DNA of 64,000 nt from Methylopila henanensis (GCF_042681025.1 NZ_JBHUER010000001.1:434001-498000), one strand, 5' to 3'. Shown: positions 8,220 through 16,142, numbered from the stretch's first letter. Notes: generated from the letters alone by a model not told the origin. Made by a program: numbers and translations.

Positions 8220-9740
8220 TCACGCCCGGCGTCGCCGCGCCAGCAGAAACCCGGGCACGGCGATCGCGCCGAAGGCGGCGAAGACCGCGACGCCGATCAG
8301 CGTCGCCGGCGCGAGGTCAGGGAAGGCCGGGATTAGGCCCTTGACGGCGTCGGCCGGGGTGAGGACCGCAAAGGCCGCGGCGATGGCGGCCGCCGTCGCG
8401 AGCGTCAGCGCGACCACGTTCAGCGTGAAACGGCTGTCGGCGGCGAAGCCGCCGCGCCCGCGCAGCAGGATGACGAGCAGGATCAGGTTCACCCAGGCGC
8501 CGACCGAAGTCGCGAAAGCCAGCCCTGCGTGGGCGTAGGGGCCGATCAGCGCGAACTTCAACACCAGATTGGCGATCGTCGCGACCGCGAGCGCCTTCAC
8601 CGGCGTCGCGGTGTCGCCGGAGGCATGGAAGGCCGGCGTGACGCAGCGCAGCGCCACGATCGCCGGCAGGCCGATCGCATAGGCTTCGAGAGCGCCCGCA
8701 GCGCCGGCGACCGCCTTGGCGTCGAACGCGCCGCGGCCGAACAAGGCGGCCACCACCGGCTCGGCGGCCACGACGAACAGCGCCACGAAAGGCAGCGTCA
8801 TGAGCCACGCGCCCTCGAGCGCGCGGTTGAGACGGTCGCGCGCGCCAGCGAGATCCTGCCGCGCCAGCCGTCGCGCGAGCTCCGGCAGCAGCACCGTGCC
8901 GACGGCGATGCCGACCACCGCGAGCGGAAGCTGGTAGAGCCGGTCGGCGTAATAGAGGTAGGAGACCGATCCCGTCGGCAGAAACGACGCCAGGATCGTG
9001 TCGGCGAACATCGCGAGCTGGACGCCGGCGGAGCCGAGCACCGCCGGCCCGAACCCCTTCAGGAAGTTCCGCACATTGGCGGTGAAGCGCGGCAGCCGAA
9101 GCCGGAGCGACAGTCCGGTCCTGCCCATGCCCGCGACGACGAGCGCGAGCTGCGCCACGCCCGAGACCAACACGCCGACCGCGAGCGCATGGGCGACGGT
9201 GGGGAATAGCCCGGAGGCGATCAGCGCCGCGATCATGCACAGGTTGAGCAGGATCGGCGCCGCGGCCGCGACCGCGAAGCGGTCGTGCGCGTTCAGAACG
9301 CCCGCGATCAGCGTCACGGCCGAGATCAGCAGCAGATAGGGGAAGGTGATCTGCGTCAGGCCGGCGGTGAGAGCGAGTTGCCCGGGATCGGCGGTGAAGC
9401 CCGGCGCCAGCGCCGACACAACCTGCGGCGCGAAAGCGATGGCGAGCGCGAGCAGGCCAAGATGGACGACGACCGTGATCGAGAGCACATCCTCGGCGAA
9501 GGCCCGCGCTGCGCCCTCCCCGTCCTGCGTCAGCGCCCGCGTGTATCGGGGCACAAAGGCGGCGTTGAACGCGCCCTCCGCGAAGATCGCGCGGAAATGG
9601 TTCGGCAGCCGGAACGCGATCATGAAGGCGTCGGCAAGCGGCCCGGCGCCCAGCACCGCGGCCATCATCACGTCGCGCACGAAGCCGAACAGGCGGGAGA
9701 CGAGCGTCAGTCCGCCGACGGAGGCCGCCTTACGCCACAT
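8220..9740 (-). CDS. murJ: Lipid II flippase MurJ
   Basis: A 506-residue MVF/MATE-like polytopic membrane protein, the usual MurJ length, with about 14 predicted hydrophobic segments. The N-terminal wording (KAASVGGLTLVSRLFGF, then RDVMMAAVLG and ADAFMIAFRLPN) is diagnostic of MurJ, which flips lipid-linked peptidoglycan precursor across the inner membrane. The ATG at 9738-9740 puts this motif a few residues from the start. The protein ends with a short basic tail after the last membrane segment. It converges with nasA, leaving only 3 bases between stops. A pair of 9-base direct repeats lies 23-41 bases upstream of the start. Confidence 0.95.
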   Translation of the reverse strand: MWRKAASVGGLTLVSRLFGFVRDVMMAAVLGAGPLADAFMIAFRLPNHFRAIFAEGAFNAAFVPRYTRALTQDGEGAARAFAEDVLSITVVVHLGLLALAIAFAPQVVSALAPGFTADPGQLALTAGLTQITFPYLLLISAVTLIAGVLNAHDRFAVAAAAPILLNLCMIAALIASGLFPTVAHALAVGVLVSGVAQLALVVAGMGRTGLSLRLRLPRFTANVRNFLKGFGPAVLGSAGVQLAMFADTILASFLPTGSVSYLYYADRLYQLPLAVVGIAVGTVLLPELARRLARQDLAGARDRLNRALEGAWLMTLPFVALFVVAAEPVVAALFGRGAFDAKAVAGAAGALEAYAIGLPAIVALRCVTPAFHASGDTATPVKALAVATIANLVLKFALIGPYAHAGLAFATSVGAWVNLILLVILLRGRGGFAADSRFTLNVVALTLATAAAIAAAFAVLTPADAVKGLIPAFPDLAPATLIGVAVFAAFGAIAVPGFLLARRRRA

Positions 9741-9762
9741 GAATCAGATGTCTCCCGACCAT

Positions 9763-9781
9763 GCACCGTCGGGCACCGTCG
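9763..9781. repeat. Two 9-bp direct repeats upstream of murJ
   Basis: GCACCGTCG occurs at 9763-9771 and again at 9773-9781 with a single spacer base, upstream of murJ on the minus strand. Such tandem half-sites can bind regulators, but no known consensus was recognised. Confidence 0.4.
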
Positions 9782-9900
9782 CACGACGAGGAGGTAATGC
9801 GTACGAGAACAGGCGAGCGATGGTTATGAGGGATGGTACCAACTCGCTTGCGCTTCGCCCGAAGCCGACACTCGCAATGGAACACGTCGGGGGGATATCC

Positions 9901-10683
9901 ATGTGGCGAGCATGGTGCAAACTGTTGGCCGGTTTCGCAACGGCGATGATCGGGTTCGCTGGCGTTGCGGCGCACGCGCAAGTGATTGAGCCCACGATCT
10001 ATTCGGACGGCGCGTCATGTCCTGCGAATTGCGATAGTCACGTCGTTCTGCACAACAGCCGGAACGGCACCGCTTACGCGTCGGCGCCCAGCAGTTCGAG
10101 GGCCAATCCCTCGCGCTGTGTAACCGGCCAGCCGTGCCGGGTTTGCTTCTCCGAAAGCGACGCCTCATGCATTGTCGCGACCTATCGCGGATCCGGCCCG
10201 CCCCCGAACAAGTTCGATTTCACGCCTGCATTTTACGAAGAGAATTGCGCCAAGCCTTCCTTGCCCGAAGTCCTGCGCAGGAAATGCGACAGCTTTCAAC
10301 GCACGCTCGACCGTCGGCTCAGGGGCAACGTGTACTGCGTCGCAAGCCCCCAGCACGGTGCGTGTCGGCCGATCATCGCCCGCGCGGAAGTCGCAAAGGC
10401 GCAAGATCGTCCGTTATGGGACGCTTGCCGCCGTGACGGCGAAGCCTCGTTCAACCGCGCGTATCGGAATGAGCCGGACAAACAGCGGTCCGAAGCCTGC
10501 GCATATGAGAGGCGGGGCACCGGAGGCCCCAACCGCGCCGGCGTCAGGTGGCGCCGACTGAAGCCGGCGGTTTGCCAGCCGGATTCCTATGTCGGACGGG
10601 ACGGCTTGGACTGCTGCGATTCCAACCTGATGTCGCTGGGCGGACTCGACCTCGAATGCACACCCTTTTTAGCGCCCCGGTAA
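9901..10683 (+). CDS. Cysteine-rich secreted protein of unknown function
   Basis: 260 residues, not recognised as a known family. A clear Sec signal peptide covers residues 1-26 (basic-hydrophobic core, cleavage likely after AHA). The mature part contains 16 cysteines, in clusters such as SCPANC, QPCRVC, VYCVAS and DGLDCCDSN, suggesting up to eight disulfide bonds in the periplasm or outside the cell. The ATG at 9901 is chosen because a GGGGG Shine-Dalgarno-like run lies 7 bases upstream and the signal peptide begins there; ATG 9877 is an alternative. Base composition is lower in G+C than in its neighbours. It stands alone between murJ (divergent) and cysA (convergent), so context gives no function. 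Confidence 0.7.
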   Translation: MWRAWCKLLAGFATAMIGFAGVAAHAQVIEPTIYSDGASCPANCDSHVVLHNSRNGTAYASAPSSSRANPSRCVTGQPCRVCFSESDASCIVATYRGSGPPPNKFDFTPAFYEENCAKPSLPEVLRRKCDSFQRTLDRRLRGNVYCVASPQHGACRPIIARAEVAKAQDRPLWDACRRDGEASFNRAYRNEPDKQRSEACAYERRGTGGPNRAGVRWRRLKPAVCQPDSYVGRDGLDCCDSNLMSLGGLDLECTPFLAPR

Positions 10684-10774
10684 CCGACCGGGCGCCAAGA
10701 AGTTCGTGGAAGTCCAGCCGGGATGAAAGGTTAAATCGGGCCTGCATTCTAAGGCCAGATGAGATGGCTTCATC

Positions 10775-10810
10775 GCTTCTCCAGCGCGGAGCCTACCACG
10801 CTGGAGAAGC
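10775..10810. terminator. Hairpin between the cysteine-rich gene and cysA (candidate bidirectional terminator)
   Basis: A perfect 12-bp stem (10775-10786 with 10799-10810; arm GCTTCTCCAGCG) with a 12-base loop. It ends 4 bases from the cysA stop on the minus strand and lies about 90 bases beyond the stop of the + strand gene. No clear T-run follows on either strand, so intrinsic termination is likely but not certain. Confidence 0.6.
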
Positions 10811-10814
10811 AGCG

Positions 10815-11882
10815 TCAGGCTGTCACGGGCGCGCTGTCCGCCGGGAACAGCGCGTAGCGCTGGAACACGAGCCCGACCTTGTCGCCGACCGAGATGGGAG
10901 CGTTGGTGGGCAACAGCGCTTCGATGCGGCTGCGGTGCGCGCCGACCTCGATGTCGGCGCGGCGATAGGCGCCGGTGCGCCGCAGCGCGGCGACGGTGCC
11001 GGCGACCGTGGACGAGCCGTTGAGCTCCTTCACCGTCACGTCCTGCGGGCGCACGAAGAAGCGCGCCGGACCATCCTGCGCCGCGACGCCGGACACGGGG
11101 AGCGGCGCGCCGTCGAGCGCCGCCGCGCCGGACTGCACCGTGACCGGGATGGCGCTCGACTCGCCGATGAAGGCGTAGACGAATGGGGTCGCCGGATTGT
11201 CGTAGATCTCGTCCGGAGTGCCGATCTGCTGAAGGTCGCCCTTGTGCAGCACGGCGACCCGGTCCGCCAGCTCCAGCGCCTCCTCCTGGTCGTGAGTCAC
11301 GAACACGGTGGTGTGGCCGGTCTCCTGATGGATCTGGCGCAGCCAGCGGCGCAGGTCCTTGCGCACCTGCGCGTCGAGCGCGCCGAACGGCTCGTCGAGC
11401 AGCAGCACCTGCGGCTCGATGGCCAGCGCGCGGGCGAGCGCCACGCGCTGGCGCTGGCCGCCGGAGAGCTGCGAGGGATAGCGCTTCTCGAGGCCGTTGA
11501 GCTGAACCAGCTCCAGCAGCTCCAGAACCTTGGCCTTGATCGCGCTTTCCGCAGGCCGCCGCGCCTTGTCGCGCACCCGCAGGCCGAAGGCGATGTTGTC
11601 GAACACCGTCATGTGGCGGAACAGGGCGTAGTGCTGGAACACGAAGCCGACGTTGCGGTCCTGCACCGAGCGCGACGAGGCGTCGACGTCTCCGAACAGG
11701 ATCTTTCCGCCGTCGAGCGTCTCGAGGCCGGCGATGGCGCGCAGCAGCGTGGTCTTGCCCGAGCCGGAGGGCCCGAGCAGCGCGACGAGCTCGCCCTGCC
11801 GGATGTCGAGGCTCACGCCGTTCAGGGCGGCGAAGGAGCCGTACTCCTTGCGGACGTCGCGGATCTTGAGATCAACGGACAT
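10815..11882 (-). CDS. cysA: Sulfate/thiosulfate ABC transporter ATP-binding protein CysA
   Basis: A 355-residue importer ATPase. Visible motifs are Walker A GPSGSGKTT near residue 36, the signature LSGGQRQR, Walker B LLLDEPFGALD, and the switch histidine in VTHDQEEA. These are followed by a C-terminal TOBE-like regulatory region. The length and the GALDAQVRKDLRRWL wording fit CysA. It energises uptake of sulfate (and thiosulfate) through CysT/CysW. Its start is 9 bases after the cysW stop, making it the last gene of the sbp-cysT-cysW-cysA operon. The downstream hairpin at 10775-10810 probably ends the transcript. Sulfur-limitation control (CysB-like) is known for the family but no site was identified. 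Confidence 0.94.
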   Translation of the reverse strand: MSVDLKIRDVRKEYGSFAALNGVSLDIRQGELVALLGPSGSGKTTLLRAIAGLETLDGGKILFGDVDASSRSVQDRNVGFVFQHYALFRHMTVFDNIAFGLRVRDKARRPAESAIKAKVLELLELVQLNGLEKRYPSQLSGGQRQRVALARALAIEPQVLLLDEPFGALDAQVRKDLRRWLRQIHQETGHTTVFVTHDQEEALELADRVAVLHKGDLQQIGTPDEIYDNPATPFVYAFIGESSAIPVTVQSGAAALDGAPLPVSGVAAQDGPARFFVRPQDVTVKELNGSSTVAGTVAALRRTGAYRRADIEVGAHRSRIEALLPTNAPISVGDKVGLVFQRYALFPADSAPVTA

Positions 11883-11891
11883 GATGCGCCC

Positions 11892-12770
11892 TCACTTCCT
11901 GTGCTTCGAGGATATTTCGCCGCCATAGCGCCATTCCAGCAGCGACTTGATCACCAGCGTGACGAGCCCGAGGCCGGCCAGCAGCGTCGCCGCCGCGAAA
12001 GCCGCGACGAAATTATAGTCATTATACAGAATCTCTACCTGAAGAGGGAGAGTGTTGGTAAGTCCTCGGAGGTGTCCTGACACCACTGAGACCGCGCCAA
12101 ATTCGCCCATGGCGCGGGCGTTGCTGAGCAGCACGCCGTAAAGCAGCGCCCAGCGGACGTTGGGCAGCGTCACCGACCAGAAGGTGCGCCAGCCGCTGGC
12201 GCCGAGCGACAGCGCCGCCTCTTCCTCGCTCGTGCCCTGCTCCTGCATCAGCGGGATGAGTTCGCGCGCCACGAAGGGGAAGGTCACGAACACGGTGGCG
12301 AGGACAAGTCCCGGAACCGCGAAGATGATCTGTATGCCGTGCTTGTCGAGCCACGGGCCGAAGTAGCCGCTCGCGCCGAACAGCACGACGTAGCACATGC
12401 CGGAAACCACCGGCGAAACCGAGAACGGCAGGTCGATCAGCGTCAGCATGAAGCTCTTGCCGCGGAACTCGAACTTCGCGATCGCCCACGAGGCGGCAAG
12501 GCCGAACACGACGTTGAGCGGCACGGCGATGGCGGCGACCAGCAGCGTGAGCCGGATCGCGGCCTGGGTGTCGGGGTCCTCGAACGCCTCGAAATAGGCG
12601 GCGACGCCGTTCCGGAAGGCCTCGGCGAACACCGCGAACAGCGGGATCACCAGGAACAGCGCGAGGAATCCGAGGCCGAGAACGATGAGCAGCAGCTTGG
12701 CGCCGGAGCTTTCGCTGGTGGGATTGGCGAGAGCACGGCTCACGGGCGCGGCGACGGCTTCAGCTGACAT
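11892..12770 (-). CDS. cysW: Sulfate ABC transporter permease CysW
   Basis: A 292-residue inner-membrane permease with six or so hydrophobic segments. The BPD_transp_1 EAA-type loop is visible around LGASGWRTFWSVTLPNV, followed by NARAMGEFGAVSVVSGH, which is typical of CysW. ATG 12770 is preferred over a start ten codons earlier because GGAGG lies 7 bases upstream. With this start the gene overlaps the 3' end of cysT by 11 bases, suggesting translational coupling. It forms the transmembrane channel with CysT for sulfate import. Confidence 0.93.
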   Translation of the reverse strand: MSAEAVAAPVSRALANPTSESSGAKLLLIVLGLGFLALFLVIPLFAVFAEAFRNGVAAYFEAFEDPDTQAAIRLTLLVAAIAVPLNVVFGLAASWAIAKFEFRGKSFMLTLIDLPFSVSPVVSGMCYVVLFGASGYFGPWLDKHGIQIIFAVPGLVLATVFVTFPFVARELIPLMQEQGTSEEEAALSLGASGWRTFWSVTLPNVRWALLYGVLLSNARAMGEFGAVSVVSGHLRGLTNTLPLQVEILYNDYNFVAAFAAATLLAGLGLVTLVIKSLLEWRYGGEISSKHRK

Positions 12771-13593
12771 GACCAAGCCTCCGGCGCGTCCAGGCTTCAA
12801 GCAGGTTGATCACCAGCAGCAGCGTGAACGAGATCAACAGCATGATGGTGGCGACGGCGGTCGCCGCGCCGTAGTCGAACTCTTCCAGCTTCATGATGAT
12901 GATGAGCGGCGCGATCTCCGACACGTAAGGCACGTTGCCGGCGATGAAGATGACGGAGCCGTACTCGCCGACGGCGCGGGCGAAGGCGAGCGCGAAGCCG
13001 ACGAGAAGCGCCGGAAACAGGGTCGGCAGGATCACCCGCGCCAGCGTCACCGGCCGACGCGCGCCAAGGGTCGCCGAGGCCTCTTCGAGCTCCCGGTCGA
13101 GGTCGATCAGCACGGGCTGCAGCGTGCGGACCACGAACGGCAGGCCGATGAACACCAGCGCCACGAAGATGCCGAGCGGCGTGTAGGCGACCTTGAACGG
13201 CAGCAGCGCGCCGATCCAGCCGTTGGGCGCATAGATCGCGGCGAGCGCGATGCCGGCGACCGCGGTCGGAAGCGCGAACGGCAGATCGACCGCCGCGTCG
13301 ACCAGACGCCGGCCGGGGAAATCATAGCGGGTCAGGACCCAGGCGAGGATCAGGCCGAAGACGGCGTTCAGCGCCGCGGCGAGCAGCGACAGGCCGAAAC
13401 TAACCCTGAGCGCCGCCAGGGTGCGCGGATCGGACGCGATCTGGATCAACCGCTCGACCCCGAGCGAGCCGGCCCACAGGATGACGCCGCCGAGCGGCAG
13501 CAGGATGATCAGCGTCAGCCAGAGCCAGGCGAACCCGAAGGTCAGTCCAAATCCGGGCAGAGCGCTGGGCGTTCGAAAGGTCGCGCGGCTCAT
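12760..13593 (-). CDS. cysT: Sulfate ABC transporter permease CysT
   Basis: A 277-residue inner-membrane permease. The family fingerprints DLPFALPTAVAGIALAAIY and the EAA loop (LGARRPVTLARVILPTL), followed by FARAVGEYGSVIFIAGN, mark it as CysT (CysU). Multiple hydrophobic helices cover the protein. It pairs with CysW. It is separated from the upstream sbp by 107 bases holding a very strong hairpin, and it overlaps cysW by 11 bases at its 3' end. Confidence 0.94.
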   Translation of the reverse strand: MSRATFRTPSALPGFGLTFGFAWLWLTLIILLPLGGVILWAGSLGVERLIQIASDPRTLAALRVSFGLSLLAAALNAVFGLILAWVLTRYDFPGRRLVDAAVDLPFALPTAVAGIALAAIYAPNGWIGALLPFKVAYTPLGIFVALVFIGLPFVVRTLQPVLIDLDRELEEASATLGARRPVTLARVILPTLFPALLVGFALAFARAVGEYGSVIFIAGNVPYVSEIAPLIIIMKLEEFDYGAATAVATIMLLISFTLLLVINLLEAWTRRRLGHVS

Positions 13594-13638
13594 TTAGGCA
13601 TCGTTCTCGCGTAAGGGCGCATGGCTGGTTTCGCGCGA

Positions 13639-13671
13639 CGTCGCGGGTGGGGGCGGCCCCCGCCCGCGACG
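13639..13671 (-). promoter_or_regulatory. Strong intercistronic hairpin between sbp and cysT
   Basis: A 15-bp stem (13639-13653 with 13657-13671) with one G.T pair and a 3-base loop, nearly all G-C, located after the sbp stop and 45 bases before the cysT start. No T-run follows on the minus strand. Hairpins in this position are known to stabilise the binding-protein mRNA and lower expression of the downstream membrane components, which is the likely role here. A shorter palindrome (ACGCCGGCCGGCGT) at 13688-13701 abuts the sbp stop. Confidence 0.7.
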
Positions 13672-13700
13672 CTATGGCTGAAGCTGAACGCCGGCCGGCG

Positions 13701-14726
13701 TCAGTTGCTCGGCTTGAAGATCTGGTCGAACACGCCGCCGTCGCCGAAGTGCTCGCCCTGCGCCTTGGCCCAGCCGCCGAACGTGTCGTCGATGGTGACC
13801 AGCTTGAGCGGCTTGAAACGCTCCACGTCCGCCTTGTTGGAGACGGTCTCAGGCTTCACCGGCCGGTAGAAGTGCTTGGCGGCGAGGGACTGGCCCTCCG
13901 GCGAGTACAACAGGTTCAGGTAGGCTTCGGCGGCCTTGCGCGAACCGTTCTTGTCGACGTTCGCGTCGACGATCGCGACCGGGGGCTCGGCGAGGATGGA
14001 GATCGACGGGAACACGATCTCGAACTTGTCGTCGCCGAATTCCTGGAACGAGAGGTAGGCCTCGTTCTCCCAGGCCAGCAGCACGTCGCCGAGCCCGCGC
14101 TGGGCGAAGGTGGTGGTGGAGCCGCGGGCGCCCGAATCCAGCACCGGCACGTGCTTGAACAGATCGGCGACGAAGGCCTTGGCCTTCTCGGGGTCGTTGT
14201 TGTTCTGCTGGAGGCCGTAGGCCCAGGCCGCCAGATAGTTCCAGCGCGCGCCGCCCGAGGTCTTCGGGTTCGGCGTGATGACCTCGACGCCCGGCTTCAC
14301 CAAGTCGTTCCAGTCCTTGATACCCTTCGGGTTGCCCTTGCGGACCAGGAACACGATCGTCGATGTGTAGGGCGAGGAATTGTTCGGCAGGCGCTTCTGC
14401 CAATCGGCCGGCAGCTTCTTCGTCGCCTTGGCGATGGCGTCGATGTCGGAGGCGAGCGCCAGCGTCACGACGTCGGCGTTGAGGCCGTCGATCACGGAGC
14501 GGGCCTGCTTGCCCGAGCCGCCGTGCGACACCTGAACCCGGATATCCTGCCCAGTCTCGGCCTTCCAGTGCTTCACGAACAGCGCGTTGAAGTCTTTGTA
14601 GAGCTCGCGGGTCGGATCGTACGACACGTTGGTCAGCGTCGACTGCGCGGCGGCGGGAGCGGCCACGGCCACGGGCGCGACAACCGTCAGCGCAGCCAGA
14701 AGGCGGGCGGCGAGAAAGCGTTTCAT
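13701..14726 (-). CDS. sbp: Periplasmic sulfate-binding protein
   Basis: 341 residues from ATG 14726. Residues 1-28 are a Sec signal peptide ending AAPAAAQ. The mature start (TLTNVSYDPTRELYKDFN) is the standard beginning of Sbp/CysP sulfate- or thiosulfate-binding proteins. Other family segments are VSHGGSGKQ, VTLALASDIDAI, VITPNPKTSGGARWNYLAAW and LLAWENEAYLS. It captures sulfate in the periplasm for CysTWA. The upstream methionine 23 codons earlier is rejected because GGAGA sits before 14726 and the signal peptide starts there. It is the first gene of the operon, preceded by an unusually AT-rich region. Sbp and CysP cannot be told apart with confidence here. Confidence 0.92.
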   Translation of the reverse strand: MKRFLAARLLAALTVVAPVAVAAPAAAQSTLTNVSYDPTRELYKDFNALFVKHWKAETGQDIRVQVSHGGSGKQARSVIDGLNADVVTLALASDIDAIAKATKKLPADWQKRLPNNSSPYTSTIVFLVRKGNPKGIKDWNDLVKPGVEVITPNPKTSGGARWNYLAAWAYGLQQNNNDPEKAKAFVADLFKHVPVLDSGARGSTTTFAQRGLGDVLLAWENEAYLSFQEFGDDKFEIVFPSISILAEPPVAIVDANVDKNGSRKAAEAYLNLLYSPEGQSLAAKHFYRPVKPETVSNKADVERFKPLKLVTIDDTFGGWAKAQGEHFGDGGVFDQIFKPSN

Positions 14727-14753
14727 CGGGTTCGGTCTCCAGGGAACGGCCGC

Positions 14754-14835
14754 AGGATTCCGGGGGCCGCCTCTGGTGTCAACAATAAAATACATTTTCT
14801 ATGGAATTATAGATATATATCCTAAAAACCTTTGT
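14754..14835 (-). promoter_or_regulatory. AT-rich promoter region of the sulfate operon
   Basis: In an otherwise GC-rich chromosome, about 14780-14835 is mostly A and T. On the minus strand a perfect TTGACA (14782-14777) lies 17 bases before a weak -10 (AATCCT, 14759-14754), placing a start site shortly before sbp. Upstream, the dyad TCTAT-N6-ATAGA falls near 14798-14813. An activator site, possibly for a CysB-type LysR regulator, would fit, but no consensus can be proved by eye. Confidence 0.45.
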
Positions 14836-14890
14836 GAAATACAGGCCGCGTCGAGACCGCGCAAAGCTCCCGAAACCCTTCACGGCGCGA

Positions 14891-14919
14891 TTGCGTCGTC
14901 CCGCATGCGCCCTTATAAG
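14891..14919 (+). promoter_or_regulatory. Promoter of tRNA-Pro
   Basis: TTGCGT (14891-14896), a 17-base spacer and TATAAG (14914-14919) form a good housekeeping promoter, with the predicted start a few bases before the tRNA at 14930. The -10 is part of the 10-base palindrome CCTTATAAGG. Confidence 0.65.
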
Positions 14920-14929
14920 GCTCGCACGT

Positions 14930-15007
14930 CGGAGCGTGGCGCAGCCCGGTTAGCGCACTAGTCTGGGGGACTAGGGGTCGTGGGTTCAAATCCCGCCGCT
15001 CCGACCA
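14930..15007 (+). tRNA. tRNA-Pro (anticodon GGG)
   Basis: 78 bases with CCA encoded. The acceptor stem CGGAGCG (14930-14936) pairs with CGCTCCG (14997-15003). The D stem is GCGC/GCGC (14939-14942, 14953-14956). The anticodon stem CTAGT/ACTAG encloses the loop CTGGGGG, giving anticodon GGG at 14965-14967. The T arm is GTGGG-TTCAAAT-CCCGC, and the 3' end is ACCA (15004-15007). All helices close, with one G.T in the T stem. Confidence 0.97.
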
Positions 15008-15087
15008 TTCGCCTTCCCCGCTTCCCCCACCCACGAAGACACGTCATGTCGCCCGGCGGCGCTGGCCGACAGCAGGACATTGCAGAT

Positions 15088-15255
15088 ATGGACGACTACA
15101 AGGCGCTGCTTGATCGGATGAAGCAGGCGCAGCGGCAGCTGATCGACGCCGCGGCCAAGGCCGGGACGCTTCCCTCCGACGGCGCACTGCGAAAGATCGC
15201 GGATCTCGAAGTCGCGATCGGCGCCCTCGAGCACCTGCTTGATGACGAGTCCTGA
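15088..15255 (+). CDS. Small conserved-type hypothetical protein
   Basis: A 55-residue acidic-basic helical protein starting MDDYKALLDRMKQAQ, with DGALRKIADLEVAIGALEHLL near its end. It looks like two amphipathic helices and has no membrane segment. ATG 15088 follows an AGGA about 11 bases upstream; ATG 15046 in the same frame would add 14 residues. Codon third positions are G/C-rich, as in real genes here. Similar short proteins occur in Hyphomicrobiales, but I do not know a function. It lies directly after the tRNA and before the candidate stress promoter. Confidence 0.55.
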   Translation: MDDYKALLDRMKQAQRQLIDAAAKAGTLPSDGALRKIADLEVAIGALEHLLDDES

Positions 15256-15292
15256 GCAGACGTAAAGACTTCGTGAAATTTTCGCCGGCTGT

Positions 15293-15318
15293 GGAACGCG
15301 TCGCGGCGGGCGCGCGTT
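15293..15318 (+). promoter_or_regulatory. Candidate EcfG (general stress sigma) promoter
   Basis: GGAAC (15293-15297), a 17-base spacer and CGTT (15315-15318) match the alphaproteobacterial EcfG consensus exactly. It ends 33 bases before the ATG of the next small ORF. About one chance match per window of this size is expected, so position is the main support. Confidence 0.4.
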
Positions 15319-15351
15319 GGAGCGACATAATCATCGCCCCAGAGCGCCGTC

Positions 15352-15609
15352 ATGTTTTACGTCCTGCGACTTTCCGACACCAATCGCGACCAGAGCATTG
15401 CGCTCGACCTCGCGACCGCCGCCAAGGTCGCGGGCGATGAAGGCGTTGGGTTTGAAGGTGGGGCCGACGATATCGACTTCGTCGATGACACCCTGCTGAA
15501 CACTGCTCCGCATAACGCGATCGAACGCCAGTTGTTGACTGGCGACGTCGTCGGTCTTGCGCTCATGTCCGGCGCGATCATCTGGAGCGCCATGGGCGCG
15601 ATAGCGTGA
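15352..15609 (+). CDS. Small hypothetical protein, possibly stress induced
   Basis: 85 residues, acidic, beginning MFYVLRLSDTNRDQS and ending in a hydrophobic stretch (VVGLALMSGAIIWSAMGAIA) that could be a membrane anchor. No family was recognised. Third codon positions are moderately G/C-rich, weaker than in neighbouring genes, and no clear Shine-Dalgarno is seen. The possible EcfG promoter just upstream is the main argument for a real gene. An open frame on the other strand overlaps it completely and is regarded as a shadow. Confidence 0.4.
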   Translation: MFYVLRLSDTNRDQSIALDLATAAKVAGDEGVGFEGGADDIDFVDDTLLNTAPHNAIERQLLTGDVVGLALMSGAIIWSAMGAIA

Positions 15610-15708
15610 ACGACGCACGTGTTTATCCGTAGTTATAGTACGTTTGAACCTTGCCCGATCGGCGTCGGCGTCTAGACCAAGACGGGATGCCGACAGCGGG
15701 AAATCCGG

Positions 15709-16092
15709 GTGCGCGTACTCTACGTCGACGATGAGCCGGATATCCGCGAGATCGCGTCCCTTGCGCTGCGGCTGGACGTCGGGTTCGACGTGGCGACGGC
15801 CGGCTCAGGACGCGAAGCCCTTAGCGCGGCGGTCGACTTCCAGCCCGACATCATCCTGCTCGACGTCATGATGCCCGAGATGGACGGTGTGGCGACGCTC
15901 GCCAGGTTGCGCGAGGGCGACCTCACCCGCGCGATTCCCGTCGCCTTCATAACGGCCCGCACGCAGGCGCTCGAAATCGAGCGCTTCCTGAAGCTTGGCG
16001 CGGTCGGCGTCATCCCGAAGCCGTTCGATCCGCTGACGCTCGCCATGCAGGTGCGGGCGCTGCTTCCTTCCCGCGACAAACCCCGTCGTTGA
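15709..16092 (+). CDS. Single-domain response regulator
   Basis: 127 residues, a lone receiver (CheY-like) domain with no output domain. The acidic pocket is D7/D8, the phosphoryl-acceptor aspartate is D52 in LLDVMMPEMDG, the switch threonine is T82 and the conserved lysine is K104 in IPKPFDP. The start is GTG at 15709, placed exactly where receiver domains begin (VRVLYVDDE). It is on the + strand, converging with the propeller gene, and no histidine kinase is adjacent. A separate Hpt protein is encoded 2.6 kb away (18677-19015), so the two could be parts of one phosphorelay; this is inference only. Confidence 0.9.
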   Translation: MRVLYVDDEPDIREIASLALRLDVGFDVATAGSGREALSAAVDFQPDIILLDVMMPEMDGVATLARLREGDLTRAIPVAFITARTQALEIERFLKLGAVGVIPKPFDPLTLAMQVRALLPSRDKPRR

Positions 16093-16142
16093 ACGCGACC
16101 GGAAGCGTCTCGCTTGACGACGAGGCGACGTGATCCGACCGT

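Noticed and set aside
15331..15618. A minus-strand frame overlapping the small ORF at 15352-15609
   Set aside because: No ribosome site, no family, and the + strand has the candidate promoter.
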